Of a DNA stretch of 64,000 bases, positions 18,501-26,473 are shown piece by piece. The stretch's first letter is position 1. Each line of letters begins with the position of its first letter. The notes under the pieces were generated by a model. The model was given only the letters and a program-made list of their open reading frames with translations. It searched no databases and was not told where the DNA came from. The position numbers and the translations under genes are program-made. This DNA comes from an uncultured Clostridia bacterium (GTDB lineage Bacteria; Bacillota; Clostridia; TANB77; CAG-508). Where the stretch lies: positions 124,001 through 188,000 of the forward strand of contig CAOSLI010000002.1 in NCBI GenBank assembly GCA_948524275.1, written 5' to 3'.

Positions 18501-19351
18501 GCTAGTCCTAATTTTTTGTTGAATTTATATCTACCTACTTTTGCTAAATCATATCTTTTTGGGTCAAAGAATAATCTTTCAAATAAAGTTCTTGCTGCCT
18601 CAACAGTTGGTAGTTCTCCTGGTCTTAATTTCTTGTATATTTCTATTAGAGAATCGTTCATATTTTTTACTGGATCTTTTTCAATTGTTGCTTTTATTAA
18701 CGCTTCGTTTCCAAATAGGGCTAATATTTGGTCATCCTTTTCTATTCCAATTGCTCTTAATAGTGTTGTTATTGGTATTTTTCTAGTTCTATCAACCCTA
18801 ACATAAAATATGTCATTGTTGTCAGTTTCGTATTCTAACCATGCTCCTCTTAATGGCATAACTGTTGATGTATAAAGTTTCTTTCCTGTTTTAGTATCAA
18901 GAGCATCTGCATAATAACAACTTGGTGAACGAACTAACTGGCTGACTACAACTCTCTCTGCACCATTTATGATAAATGTACCTGTGTCAGTCATTAATGG
19001 AAAATCTCCAAGATATATCTCCTGCTCTTTAATTTCTCCTGTTTCACGGTTAAACAACCTAACTTTTACATGTAACTTTGTAGAATAAGTTGCATCTCTC
19101 TCTTTGGCTTCTTCTACTGTGTACTTTGGTGCTTCATCCATATGATAGTCTATAAATTCTAATACTAAATTCTCAGAATAATCAACTATTGGAGATACCT
19201 CTTTAAGCACTTCTCCTAATCCTTCGCTTACAAACCAATTGTATGAATCCTTCTGCACCTTTATTAGGTTAGGCATTTCAATAAAATCACCTATTTTTGA
19301 GAAAGATTTACGTACAGTTTTTTCATGTTTTACGTCTTTTACGTTTACCAA
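15596..19351 (-). CDS. rpoB: DNA-directed RNA polymerase subunit beta
   Basis: Beta subunit, 1251 residues. Family regions are easy to see: the rifampicin pocket (SSQLSQFMDQTNPLSEL, THKRRISALGPGGLTR), GDKMSGRHGNKG, and the C-terminal GGKAQFGGQRFGEMEVWAL. The C-terminus ends in an Asp/Glu-rich extension of about 70 residues, as in many clostridia. Translation begins at a TTG at 19351, eight to ten bases after AAGGAGG. Unusually, rplJ-rplL is not directly upstream; instead there is a promoter and a structured leader of about 317 bases (19352-19668), preceded by a decayed Rpn gene. Confidence 0.98.
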   Translation of the reverse strand: MVNVKDVKHEKTVRKSFSKIGDFIEMPNLIKVQKDSYNWFVSEGLGEVLKEVSPIVDYSENLVLEFIDYHMDEAPKYTVEEAKERDATYSTKLHVKVRLFNRETGEIKEQEIYLGDFPLMTDTGTFIINGAERVVVSQLVRSPSCYYADALDTKTGKKLYTSTVMPLRGAWLEYETDNNDIFYVRVDRTRKIPITTLLRAIGIEKDDQILALFGNEALIKATIEKDPVKNMNDSLIEIYKKLRPGELPTVEAARTLFERLFFDPKRYDLAKVGRYKFNKKLGLAERIEGTVAAETISDPETGEIFVEKDQKITLETAWNIQNSGINKVEVKCGDSKITVIGNGTVDITKFVDIDISDLKIKELVNYEVLKDILEKTDKKNLHDEIAKKKDELIPKSLTNEDIIASISYLLNLYHGLGKIDDIDHLGNRRIRCVGELLQNQFRIGLARLERVVRERMTIQDLDSITPQALINTKPISSAIREFFGSSQLSQFMDQTNPLSELTHKRRISALGPGGLTRERAGFEVRDIHYTHYGRLCPVESPEGPNIGLISALCSFARINEYGFIESPYRKIDKATCTLTDQVDYLSATEEDKYTICQATEPVDEKGKLINKRIKVRQVTEFKEVPADEVDYIEISPKELVSVAAAMIPFLEHDDVKRSLMGSNMQRQAVPLLKPEAPIVGTGMEYRAAKDSGITVVAKEDGIVEKVTGDEIVIKDKKNETTSYRLLKFKRTNGGTCINQRPIVSVGEKVKKGETIADGPATENGEMALGRNALIAFSTWEGYNFEDAVLISERLVKEDIYTSIHIEEYNCECRDTKLGPEEITRDIPNVGEDVLKDLDEDGIIRIGAEVVPGDILVGKVTPKGETELTAEERLLRAIFGEKSREVRDTSLKVPHGETGTVVDVKIFTRENSDELGPGVNQVIRVYIATKRKISVGDKMSGRHGNKGVISRILPEEDMPFLPDGTPVDIVLNPMGLPSRMNLGQVLEVHLGMAARALGWKVETPVFDGAKDYEIQELLEKANLSKDGKTVLYDGRTGDAFDHPVTVGVMYMLKLHHLVDDKIHARSTGPYSLVTQQPLGGKAQFGGQRFGEMEVWALEAYGAAYTLQEMITTKSDDIVGRVKTYEAIVKGENIPKPGVPEGFKVLIKELQSLGLDLKLYTDKDKEIELKENIEDGVDFNSISDTKLQEETVVDENELKEDGYSESFEDEEFEDEGETFDDISDEVDDSDLMESEEELLDDYEADKYNSDLDE

Positions 19352-19440
19352 AGGTAATTCCTCCTTATTAATTTTAATTTAAGCAGATTTTTACCCGTAT
19401 ATTATTAATTTAAAAAAGTCCTTCTTGTAGCCTATAACCC

Positions 19441-19492
19441 TTTTTATAAAACTTTAGCTATCCTGCTTTTTAAAGCTAAATTTTTATAAAAA
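19441..19492 (-). other. Stable hairpin in the rpoB leader
   Basis: Arms 19441-19459 (TTTTTATAAAACTTTAGCT) and 19474-19492 (AGCTAAATTTTTATAAAAA) match with one exception across 19 bases. It lies between the attenuator-like terminator and the rpoB start. Confidence 0.6.
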
Positions 19493-19544
19493 CTGTTATG
19501 CACAATTCCTCTTTTTTAAATTTTGGAATAAAGAATAATAGAAG

Positions 19545-19590
19545 GCAAAAAAAGGTAAACCGATACAATATATCGGATTTTACCTTTTTT
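19545..19590 (-). terminator. Terminator-like hairpin inside the rpoB leader (possible attenuator)
   Basis: On the minus strand AAAAAAGGTAAAATCCGATA, loop TATTG, TATCGGTTTACC then TTTTTTTGCC. It lies between the promoter at 19675-19704 and rpoB, so it would stop the rpoBC transcript unless it is bypassed. This suggests conditional termination, which is inference. Confidence 0.65.
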
Positions 19591-19602
19591 CTATTCATTT
19601 AA

Positions 19603-19629
19603 TTATTTCACGATTACCGAATTATTCAT
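19603..19629 (-). CDS. Eight-codon leader ORF before the rpoB attenuator-like hairpin
   Basis: ATG at 19629 encodes MNNSVIVK and a stop; GAGGG lies about eight bases upstream. It ends about 13 bases before the terminator-like hairpin, a geometry compatible with translation-coupled attenuation. There is no run of identical codons that would reveal a sensed amino acid. It could be a chance ORF. Confidence 0.3.
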   Translation of the reverse strand: MNNSVIVK

Positions 19630-19674
19630 CTATTAGCCCTCTAGATTTTATTCGCATATAAATATACTTTTTCT

Positions 19675-19704
19675 ATTATATCTCATTTTATTATAGCTTG
19701 TCAA
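19675..19704 (-). promoter_or_regulatory. Sigma-A promoter of rpoBC
   Basis: Minus strand TTGACA (19704-19699), 18-base spacer, TATAAT (19680-19675); transcription start near 19668. It is the only convincing promoter between the Rpn pseudogene and rpoB. Confidence 0.7.
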
Positions 19705-19761
19705 CAGTTTTTGATATTTAATTTTTGATATTTAATTTTTATTTTGTTTTATTATATAGTA

Positions 19762-19803
19762 CATAAAAATAAAGTTATCTAGGATTGATATTCCTAAATA
19801 ACT
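19762..19803 (-). terminator. Terminator after the second Rpn pseudogene
   Basis: Minus-strand stem AGTTATTTAGGA / TCCTAGATAACT with loop ATATCAA, then TTATTTTTATG. It isolates the rpoB promoter from upstream transcription. Confidence 0.75.
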
Positions 19804-19842
19804 CCATTTATATTATACATATTTATTTTTTCTTTTATGTTT

Positions 19843-20664
19843 CTATAATTTTTCTATTTCTTCTTTTGTTAAACCTGTTGCATTTATAATTACTTCTATA
19901 TCTATACCTTGACTTTTCAATCTTTTTGCGATTTCCCTTGCTTTATTTTTTTCGCCCTGTTCTATTCCTTTTCTAATTCCTGTTGATTCTATATTATTCA
20001 TATCCATTATATATTTCTCTCTTAGGTCTGCTAAATATTGTTCGTATTCATCATTGCTTATGTCTTCCAATACCTTTTGTGCTTGCTTTATGTCTTCATC
20101 TACTTTTTCCATATCAATTTCCTCCGAACCTATAATAAACTTTACCCAATTGTCTAATTTACTATTCTTAGCGTACTTTTCCACCTTGCTCATCTCTATT
20201 ATATATAATTCTATCACATCTGTCAAGACGATTTTTCGATAGTCCTTTTCTCTTAAGTTCCATTTTGTTATGTACTTTGGGATATCTTTTAACTTATTTA
20301 AGTCAAAATCTATAAACACTATTCCTATACATTTATTTAACTCTGAATAATCATGTGCTTTCTTTAAATTCCTTGAATACATTTTGCTTATTTAATGCAA
20401 TATTCTTTTTTCAATATTATCCTGGTCTACTAATTGCATCTCGATATCTGTATCTATGTTTCCATTTATCTTTGCTCTAATGTCTAATACTCCTAGTTTA
20501 TCTGAATATATATCTCTTTCTAATATCTTATCACAGTCCAAGCTAACATCTGTTACTTCTTCTTCTAAAATTGCATTTAAAAGTCCTTTTTTTATTTGCT
20601 CATTCCCAATGAATCCAAATACTCTTTTAAAAGTATAATCATTCTTTAATTTTAATAACTCTAT
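19843..20664 (-). pseudogene. Rpn/PD-(D/E)XK nuclease family gene, broken by a nonsense codon
   Basis: The whole coding length of about 274 codons can still be read in a single frame. The N-terminal half carries the family segments KNDYTFKRVFG, LGVLDIRAKING and DTDIEMQLVDQDNIEKRIL. The second half begins MYSRNLKKAHDYSELNK and ends in the usual tail LKSQGIDIEVIINATGLTKEEIEKL. Two lesions are visible: an in-frame TAA at the place where relatives have a Tyr-Tyr-Trp segment (about 20394), and an ATA where the start codon should be (20664, after AAAGGAG). A 179-codon ORF could still begin at 20382 but lacks the catalytic part. Rpn proteins promote recombination; this copy is probably dead. Confidence 0.8.
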
Positions 20665-20855
20665 ATTACCATCTCCTTTGCTATATTATTTAATTTTTTC
20701 TTGGAAAATTTTTAGACAGAATGTCTAATGTGATTTAAAAATAAATATGTATTATTAAGTGTATATTACCATGTTTTAACAAATTTAACTTGTATTTCAT
20801 TAAAACACAAAAAGAGAGTACTAAAAATTCTTAGTCCCCCCCTTTGGTTTAAAAA

Positions 20856-21131
20856 TTAGTCTTGTGAATATGGTAACATTGCGATATGTCTACATCTATT
20901 TACAGCTGTAGTTATATCTCTTTGATGTTTTGCACAAGCTCCTGTTGCTCTCCTTTGAAGAATCTTTCCTCTTTCATTAACAAATTTTCTTAATTGTTCT
21001 GGATTTTTGTAATCTAAAATTAAGTTTTTGTCAGTGCAAAGTGGACAAGCTTTTTTTCTTATTTTTCTAACTTTGAAGTCATCATCATAATCTTTATTGC
21101 TGTTTCTTCTATTATTCTTCTTGTCAGCCAT
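20856..21131 (-). CDS. rpsR: 30S ribosomal protein S18
   Basis: A 91-residue S18 with the core FVNERGKILQRRATGACAKHQRDITTAVNRCRHIAMLPY. The N-terminus keeps a CPLC pair that, with the later cysteines, suggests the zinc-containing form. It follows ssb in the conserved rpsF-ssb-rpsR operon. A weak terminator-like hairpin (ACTAA/TTAGT then CTCTTTTTG) lies at about 20805-20838. The stretch 20665-20855 holds no further gene. Confidence 0.96.
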   Translation of the reverse strand: MADKKNNRRNSNKDYDDDFKVRKIRKKACPLCTDKNLILDYKNPEQLRKFVNERGKILQRRATGACAKHQRDITTAVNRCRHIAMLPYSQD

Positions 21132-21223
21132 CTTATTTTCCCCCTGTCTTTGAGATTTTTAATAAACTCTCCCATACAATTTATTAAATTTATTTAAATA
21201 TTGGTTATAAATTTATCTTATAA

Positions 21224-21649
21224 CTAAAATGGTAGGTCGTCTCCTGATGATACTTCAAAGTCTGAAGTATCCCCACCATCACTTGGCATTGTTCCAAATG
21301 TGCTATCAAAGTTGCTTGCATCAGAGTCTCTCTTGCTATCTGCAAAATATGTTTCTTCTGCAACTACATCTGTAGCATATCTCTTTTGACCATTTTGGTC
21401 TTCCCATGTTCTTGTTTGAAGTCTACCAACTACAGCTACTTGTTGTCCCTTTTTAAAGTATTTACTAACAAATTCACCTGTCTTTGCCCAAGCAGTAACG
21501 TTAATAAAGTCTGCTGTTTGTGTATCTCCTTCTCTAGTAAATCTTCTATTTACAGCTAGTGAAAATGAAGCAACTAGTGTATTGTTTGTTTGTGTATATC
21601 TAACTTCTGGATCTCTTGTTAATCTTCCCATTAGAATTACTTTGTTCAT
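21224..21649 (-). CDS. ssb: Single-stranded DNA-binding protein
   Basis: A 141-residue SSB. The OB fold starts MNKVILMGRLTRDPEVRYTQ and continues through ADFINVTAWAK and GQQVAVVGRLQTRTWED; a short acidic linker leads to the conserved tip DDLPF that recruits replication and repair proteins. It lies between rpsF and rpsR, as in most Firmicutes. There are no frame problems. Confidence 0.97.
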   Translation of the reverse strand: MNKVILMGRLTRDPEVRYTQTNNTLVASFSLAVNRRFTREGDTQTADFINVTAWAKTGEFVSKYFKKGQQVAVVGRLQTRTWEDQNGQKRYATDVVAEETYFADSKRDSDASNFDSTFGTMPSDGGDTSDFEVSSGDDLPF

Positions 21650-21689
21650 ATTAGTACCTTACCTTTCTAAAATAAAGCCCCTTATTTTA

Positions 21690-21974
21690 CTATTCTTCTA
21701 CTCTTATAACTATGAATTTTATTACTTCGTCTGTTATTCTGTAGTTTCTCTCTAATTCTGCAATTAGAGTTGGGTTTGCTTCAAAGTAGAAAACAAGGTA
21801 TATTCCTTCTTTATTCTTTTTAACTTCATAAGCAAGTTTCTTCTTACCTAGGTTGTCTACCTTTGTAACGTTTCCATCTTTATTAATCAATTCTGTAAAC
21901 TTAGCTTCTACTGCCTTAAGCTTTTCATCATCTACAGATGGATTAATAATGATAACACTCTCGTATTTATTCAT
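21690..21974 (-). CDS. rpsF: 30S ribosomal protein S6
   Basis: A 94-residue S6, starting MNKYESVIIINPSVDDEKL and containing LGKKKLAYEVKKNKEGIYLVFYFEA. It pairs with S18 on the 30S platform. The start at 21974 follows AAAGGAGGTG. First gene of rpsF-ssb-rpsR; the promoter is at 22050-22078. A seven-pair stem CTTACTT / AAGTAGG lies in the leader at about 22000-22020, but the known S6:S18 binding motif could not be confirmed. Confidence 0.96.
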   Translation of the reverse strand: MNKYESVIIINPSVDDEKLKAVEAKFTELINKDGNVTKVDNLGKKKLAYEVKKNKEGIYLVFYFEANPTLIAELERNYRITDEVIKFIVIRVEE

Positions 21975-22049
21975 TATCTTTCACCTCCTTTTGGGTTAAC
22001 AGCCTACTTATCTAAAAGTAAGCAAGGATGCTTTTTACAAAGCATTTAT

Positions 22050-22078
22050 ATTTTATCACATATTCTTTTTAAATGCAA
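22050..22078 (-). promoter_or_regulatory. Sigma-A promoter of rpsF-ssb-rpsR
   Basis: Minus strand TTGCAT (22078-22073), 17-base spacer, TAAAAT (22055-22050); about 70 bases of leader precede rpsF. Confidence 0.6.
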
Positions 22079-22118
22079 CAGCTTTGTAGTATTTTCTATA
22101 AATACCTTAATTTTATAA

Positions 22119-22201
22119 AGGCCTGTCCCCCATTGTTCCAACCAATAAGGACCGTCCCCAATGGTTGGATTTCAACCAAACAAGACCGTCCCTCTTGGTT
22201 G
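22119..22201. repeat. Palindromic intergenic repeat (GACCGTCCC/TTGGTTGA family)
   Basis: Two units: GGCCTGTCCCCCATTG...CCAACCAATAAGG and GGACCGTCCCCAATGGTTGG, then TTTCAACCAAACAAGACC with GTCCCTCTTGGTTG. It sits between the rpsF promoter and the next minus-strand gene. Confidence 0.75.
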
Positions 22202-22214
22202 TTAAGTCTACTAA

Positions 22215-22619
22215 CTATTCCATACATCTACATTTTTGTTTCATTAAGCATATAATTAGTGCTATAAAACTAAATAACATTGTAAAGAAGAATGCTGCTC
22301 CTAATCCAAACACTATCGCTCTTACTACTGAAGCTGCGACTATTGTAATAACTATTGCAACTATTGCAGTTACAATTGTTCCTACTATTCCTATTGGCAA
22401 GCAATATGCATAATTATCTAGACATACTTCATCACTTCTTCTTGCATTTGTCGTTAGATATACTAAAACCAAAGCAATTGCACAAGCTAAACCAAATGCT
22501 ATCCATACAGCTGTCGTAATTGCTGCTAGTGCAACGTTATAAACAATAATTCCTGAAATAATTCCAAGTATTACAGATATTATTGGTATTATAATACAAT
22601 CACAATTTTTTCTAAACAT
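22215..22619 (-). CDS. Small multi-pass membrane protein, unknown function
   Basis: 134 residues with four hydrophobic helices (about 10-30, 35-55, 75-95, 100-125), Cys residues near both ends (MFRKNCDC; CLMKQKCRCME) and one CLDNYAYC loop. The paired cysteines could bind a metal or form disulfides, but nothing proves it. The start at 22619 follows AAAGGAGC, and the binding site partly overlaps a hairpin TTAAAGAGA / TCTCTTTAA. I do not recognise a named family. Confidence 0.7.
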   Translation of the reverse strand: MFRKNCDCIIIPIISVILGIISGIIVYNVALAAITTAVWIAFGLACAIALVLVYLTTNARRSDEVCLDNYAYCLPIGIVGTIVTAIVAIVITIVAASVVRAIVFGLGAAFFFTMLFSFIALIICLMKQKCRCME

Positions 22620-22754
22620 AATAATTGCTCCTTTAAAGAGATTATCTATCTCTTTAATATATTGTATGAAAATTGTCTAATTTTGTGCCTTTTTGACGAA
22701 AGGAAAATATATTTTATTAACTAAATACAATTATACAAAATCTGTAACTTTTTC

Positions 22755-22783
22755 TTGCACTTTTATTATTTATATGTTATAAT
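22755..22783 (+). promoter_or_regulatory. Sigma-A promoter for the 89-residue orphan gene
   Basis: TTGCAC (22755-22760), 17-base spacer, TATAAT (22778-22783). Transcription should start near 22790, about 64 bases before the ATG. Confidence 0.7.
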
Positions 22784-22853
22784 TAATTTTATGCGCATAC
22801 ATGAGCAAAGCAGCAATTCCTAGAAATATATTAAGTGTAGGAGGGAAAATGGC

Positions 22854-23123
22854 ATGAATATTAAGCAAAGACTTGAAACAGCATTGCACGATACGCCAGA
22901 GAGCAAAAAGGAGGAGCGGAATATTTTAAATCAGCTAAGCGACGTAATGTCGTTTAGAAAAGATTCCACTCTTCCTGACACTGTTATTCTTACGAGCCGT
23001 ATGACTTCGTCATCGGTAACTGCGTTTTTTAACAGCACTTTGGGGTTACACGTGCAAAATGTCGCCTTTCTCCCATTTGCAATGGGGACGGGAGAATTAA
23101 GATATCAAGTCCAACTTAATTAG
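22854..23123 (+). CDS. 89-residue protein of unknown function
   Basis: A well-formed gene on the strand opposite its neighbours: promoter at 22755-22783, AGGAGGG eight bases before the ATG, and a shared terminator at 23135-23164. The N-terminal 35 residues are charged and probably helical (KQRLETALHDTPESKKEERN). The rest is rich in Ser, Thr and Val. Its bases look clearly more GC-rich than the surroundings, with codons such as ACG, GCG and CGG, which could mean recent arrival. No domain was recognised. Confidence 0.6.
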   Translation: MNIKQRLETALHDTPESKKEERNILNQLSDVMSFRKDSTLPDTVILTSRMTSSSVTAFFNSTLGLHVQNVAFLPFAMGTGELRYQVQLN

Positions 23124-23134
23124 CGCCAAAACAA

Positions 23135-23164
23135 GGAGAGCATTTAGCTCTCCAATTTTTTTTA
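23135..23164. terminator. Bidirectional terminator between the orphan gene and rpoD
   Basis: GGAGAGC (23135-23141) pairs with GCTCTCC (23147-23153). It is followed by AATTTTTTTT on the plus strand and by TTGTTTTGG on the minus strand. It overlaps the end of rpoD. Confidence 0.8.
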
Positions 23165-24451
23165 CATATATTCTTTTAATTTTTTGCTTCTACTTGGATG
23201 TCTTAGTTTTCTAAGTGCTTTTGCTTCTATCTGTCTTATTCTCTCACGCGTAACATTAAATTGTCTTCCAACTTCTTCAAGTGTACGTGCTTTACCATCA
23301 TCTAGTCCAAATCTTAGTCTTAATACTTTATCTTCTCTTGGTGTAAGAGTTTTAAGTACATCTTCAAGTTGCTCTTTTAGCATTGTATATGCTGCTGCAT
23401 CTTGTGGTGATGGAGAATCTTCATCTTGTATAAAGTCTCCTAAATGACTATCATCTTCTTCTCCTATTGGAGTTTCTAATGATACTGGCTCTTGTGCTAT
23501 TTTTTGAATTTCTATAACTTTTTCTACTGGTATTTCCATCTCTTTTGCAATTTCATCTGGTGTTGGTTCTCTACCATTTTGTTGCAAAAGATGTCTTGAT
23601 GTGCGAATTAATTTATTTATAGTTTCTACCATATGAACAGGAATTCTTATTGTTCTTGCTTGGTCAGCTATTGCTCTTGTTATAGCTTGTCTTATCCACC
23701 ATGTTGCATAAGTACTAAATTTAAATCCTTTAGTATAATCAAATTTATCAACTGCCTTAATTAATCCCATATTTCCTTCTTGTATTAGGTCTAAGAAAAG
23801 CATTCCTCTTCCAACATATTTTTTAGCTATACTTACAACTAGTCTTAAATTTGACTCTGCTAATTTCTTTTTGGCCTCTTCATCTTCATCTAAGATCTTC
23901 TTAGCCAATTCTAGTTCTTCTTCATAACTTAATAGAGAAATTTTACCTATTTCCCTCAAGTACATCCTAACAGGGTCATCAATGCTTATACCTTCCATAT
24001 TATCTACATCGATGTCTTCTACTGATATGTCTTCCAATTCTTCTAGGTCATCTGCATCTGGTTCAATGTCGTCTATGTCTTCTCCAATAACATCAACTCC
24101 CATTTTTTCAAATGCATCAAATACTTTTTCTACATCATCGCTATCTGAGTCTCCAAATTCATTTGCTAATTCTTCATATGTTACTTTTCCTTTTTTCTTT
24201 ATCTCTCCTAAAATCTTATTAACTTTCTCTTCTGCTGCTTTGTCTTCTTCAGTTTCTTGAATCTCTTTCTTTTCTTCCTTATTCTTCTTGGTTTCCTTTT
24301 TGCTCTTAACTTCTTGTTTATCTATTTCATTAAAATCGGTAGGAGTAGTATCTTTTGAATTATCTTCACCTTTTGATACCTTTCCCTTTTTTGCAATTCG
24401 AGCATTATCAATTAAGTTAATAACATCTTTTACATTATCTGAATTTTCCAT
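23162..24451 (-). CDS. rpoD: Primary RNA polymerase sigma factor (sigma-A)
   Basis: 429 residues. A charged N-terminal extension and region 1.1 are followed by region 1.2 (DDPVRMYLREIG), region 2 with DLIQEGNMGLIKAVDKFDY and FSTYATWWIRQAITRA, region 3, and region 4.2 with VTRERIRQIEAKALRKLRH. It directs RNA polymerase to the TTGACA/TATAAT promoters seen throughout the window. The start at 24451 follows AGGAAAGGG. It lies 61 bases after dnaG, in the dnaG-rpoD order conserved in Firmicutes. Confidence 0.97.
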   Translation of the reverse strand: MENSDNVKDVINLIDNARIAKKGKVSKGEDNSKDTTPTDFNEIDKQEVKSKKETKKNKEEKKEIQETEEDKAAEEKVNKILGEIKKKGKVTYEELANEFGDSDSDDVEKVFDAFEKMGVDVIGEDIDDIEPDADDLEELEDISVEDIDVDNMEGISIDDPVRMYLREIGKISLLSYEEELELAKKILDEDEEAKKKLAESNLRLVVSIAKKYVGRGMLFLDLIQEGNMGLIKAVDKFDYTKGFKFSTYATWWIRQAITRAIADQARTIRIPVHMVETINKLIRTSRHLLQQNGREPTPDEIAKEMEIPVEKVIEIQKIAQEPVSLETPIGEEDDSHLGDFIQDEDSPSPQDAAAYTMLKEQLEDVLKTLTPREDKVLRLRFGLDDGKARTLEEVGRQFNVTRERIRQIEAKALRKLRHPSRSKKLKEYM

Positions 24452-24512
24452 TATTAATTTTTTCCCTTTCCTTTTAAGGTTATTAAAGAGAGCATTTACG
24501 CTTCCTATTTGT

Positions 24513-26303
24513 CTACTTAATTCTAGCTAAATCAATAATAATTTTACTAAGTTCCGCTTCTAATTCAGCTACTTCTTCTTGTGAATATTTATCTTTATTT
24601 TCTAGCATTTCAATTATTTCGTTTCTTCTAAATATCTTATTTTCTTTTAAGTAAGTTTTTTCAATATCTTGTACAGCTTTATCTATATCATTAATTTCAA
24701 AATCATAAGCTAATATTCCACTTATATAATTGATCACTTCGGCATCTTCAAACCAGTCTAGCACATTATCCATATTGCAGTTATTCTCTAATTTTTCAAA
24801 TAAAGTTGCGATTATATTTTGATTTCTTTCTATTTTTATATAGTTTAAGTTTATTGCTTTTTTTATTTTTTCAAAGCTTTGCTTTGGATAATTTATAAGT
24901 ATATATATAAGCACTTGTTCTCTTTTTTTTGTTGCATCATCAACAGTTTCTTCTTTTGGCTTTATATGAGTTATTTTTTGCTTTTCTAAAATTTGTTTAT
25001 TAGAATTATTTTTATAAAGTATTTTGTTAATTTCTGCATATATAGCTTCCTTCGAAATGTTATATGTCTTTGAAATATTGTCTATATACACTTCTCTTTC
25101 CATAGTATTGGTTACTTCTGATAGAATTTTTGCTAACTCATTTAAAAATTTAATTTTGTCACTTACATTTTCAAGATTAAGTTCTTTTTTCAAGTTTTTA
25201 ACCCTATACTCTACAACTGATATTGCATTGTCCATACATTTAAGGAATCTTTCAGGTCCATATTTTATAATGTATTCGTCAGGGTCTTTGGCTCCACTAA
25301 TTTGAAGTACCCTAATATCGATCCCCATATTCTTAAGTATCTCCATACCTCTCATTATTGCTGTTTGCCCAGCTCCATCCGAGTCATAGCCTAGTATAAC
25401 TTGTTCGCTATTCTTTCTAAGTAATCTACCTTGTGCATCTGTAAGTGCGGTTCCTAGAGATGCCACTACATTTGTAATACCTCTTTGATATAAGGATATT
25501 GCGTCCATATATCCTTCAACTATAAGAATCCTTTTAAGCAATCCATTAGTATTTCGTTTGGCAACATTAAGTCCGAATAAATTTCTACCCTTACTGTAAA
25601 CTATATTTTCTGGTGAATTGATATACTTTGGCTTGCTGTCATCTAAAACTCTTCCTCCAAAAGCTATTACTCTTCCTCTAACATCTTGTATTGGAAACAT
25701 AAGTCTATGTCTAAACTTATCATAGTAATTTCCTTTTTCTGATTTTCCAATCAAGCTAGACGCTAACATCTCCTCTGGTTCAAATCCCTTTTCTTTTAGA
25801 TACGTGTATAATTCATTATTATCTCCTGCATATCCAATTAAAAATGATTTTAAAGTATTATTGTCTAATTTTCTTGTTTTTATGTATTCTTGAGCTTGTT
25901 TTGAGGTTGGCTTGTACAAGTTTTGATGGTAGAATTCTGCAGCTGACTTATTTAGTTCATATACCTTTGCTTTTAGTTTGGCTATTTTTTCATCTTCTAC
26001 ACTTAGATCATTTGGTAATGTTACGCCAGCTCTTTCTGCCAGCATTGCAACAGTTTCATGAAAACTCATATTTTCTATTTTGCTTACAAAGTGGAAAACA
26101 TTTCCTCCAACTCCACAACCAAAACAGTGAAATATCTGTTTATTTGGTGATACTGAAAATGATGGTGATTTTTCATTGTGAAAAGGACATAAACCAAAAA
26201 AATTACTGCCCTTTCTTTTCAAAGTGACATACCCAGAAATTATATCTACTATATCATTACGACTTCTTATCTCGTCTAATAATTCATCACCATATCGAAC
26301 CAT
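24513..26303 (-). CDS. dnaG: DNA primase
   Basis: 596 residues. The CHC2 zinc-binding domain is at the N-terminus (CPFHNEKSPSFSVSPNKQ then FHCFGCGVGG). The TOPRIM catalytic region follows, with VEGYMDAISLYQRG and the acidic GYDSDGAG, and a C-terminal helicase-interacting domain from about residue 440. It synthesises RNA primers at the fork and works with DnaB (1122-2447). Upstream of rpoD and probably co-transcribed with it. Confidence 0.97.
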   Translation of the reverse strand: MVRYGDELLDEIRSRNDIVDIISGYVTLKRKGSNFFGLCPFHNEKSPSFSVSPNKQIFHCFGCGVGGNVFHFVSKIENMSFHETVAMLAERAGVTLPNDLSVEDEKIAKLKAKVYELNKSAAEFYHQNLYKPTSKQAQEYIKTRKLDNNTLKSFLIGYAGDNNELYTYLKEKGFEPEEMLASSLIGKSEKGNYYDKFRHRLMFPIQDVRGRVIAFGGRVLDDSKPKYINSPENIVYSKGRNLFGLNVAKRNTNGLLKRILIVEGYMDAISLYQRGITNVVASLGTALTDAQGRLLRKNSEQVILGYDSDGAGQTAIMRGMEILKNMGIDIRVLQISGAKDPDEYIIKYGPERFLKCMDNAISVVEYRVKNLKKELNLENVSDKIKFLNELAKILSEVTNTMEREVYIDNISKTYNISKEAIYAEINKILYKNNSNKQILEKQKITHIKPKEETVDDATKKREQVLIYILINYPKQSFEKIKKAINLNYIKIERNQNIIATLFEKLENNCNMDNVLDWFEDAEVINYISGILAYDFEINDIDKAVQDIEKTYLKENKIFRRNEIIEMLENKDKYSQEEVAELEAELSKIIIDLARIK

Positions 26304-26414
26304 ACTTCTACCTTTCTTTTCTTATATATATTATATTCGACATAAAATATTTTTTTCCTTCTAATTTTTTATATATGACAAGGTTTTATGTAAATTACAT
26401 TTATTTTCTATAAC

Positions 26415-26447
26415 ATGTAAAAAAAGATACATATGTATCTTTTTTTA
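26415..26447. terminator. Palindromic bidirectional terminator between carD and dnaG
   Basis: AAAAAAAGATACAT / ATGTATCTTTTTTT is a perfect palindrome at 26419-26446. It lies after the carD stop and upstream of dnaG. Confidence 0.85.
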
Positions 26448-26473
26448 TATAATTACTTATTGATTTTCATAGA

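Noticed and set aside
21975..22049. S6:S18 autoregulatory leader motif before rpsF
   Set aside because: A seven-pair stem is present but the characteristic CCG-containing binding loop is not seen.
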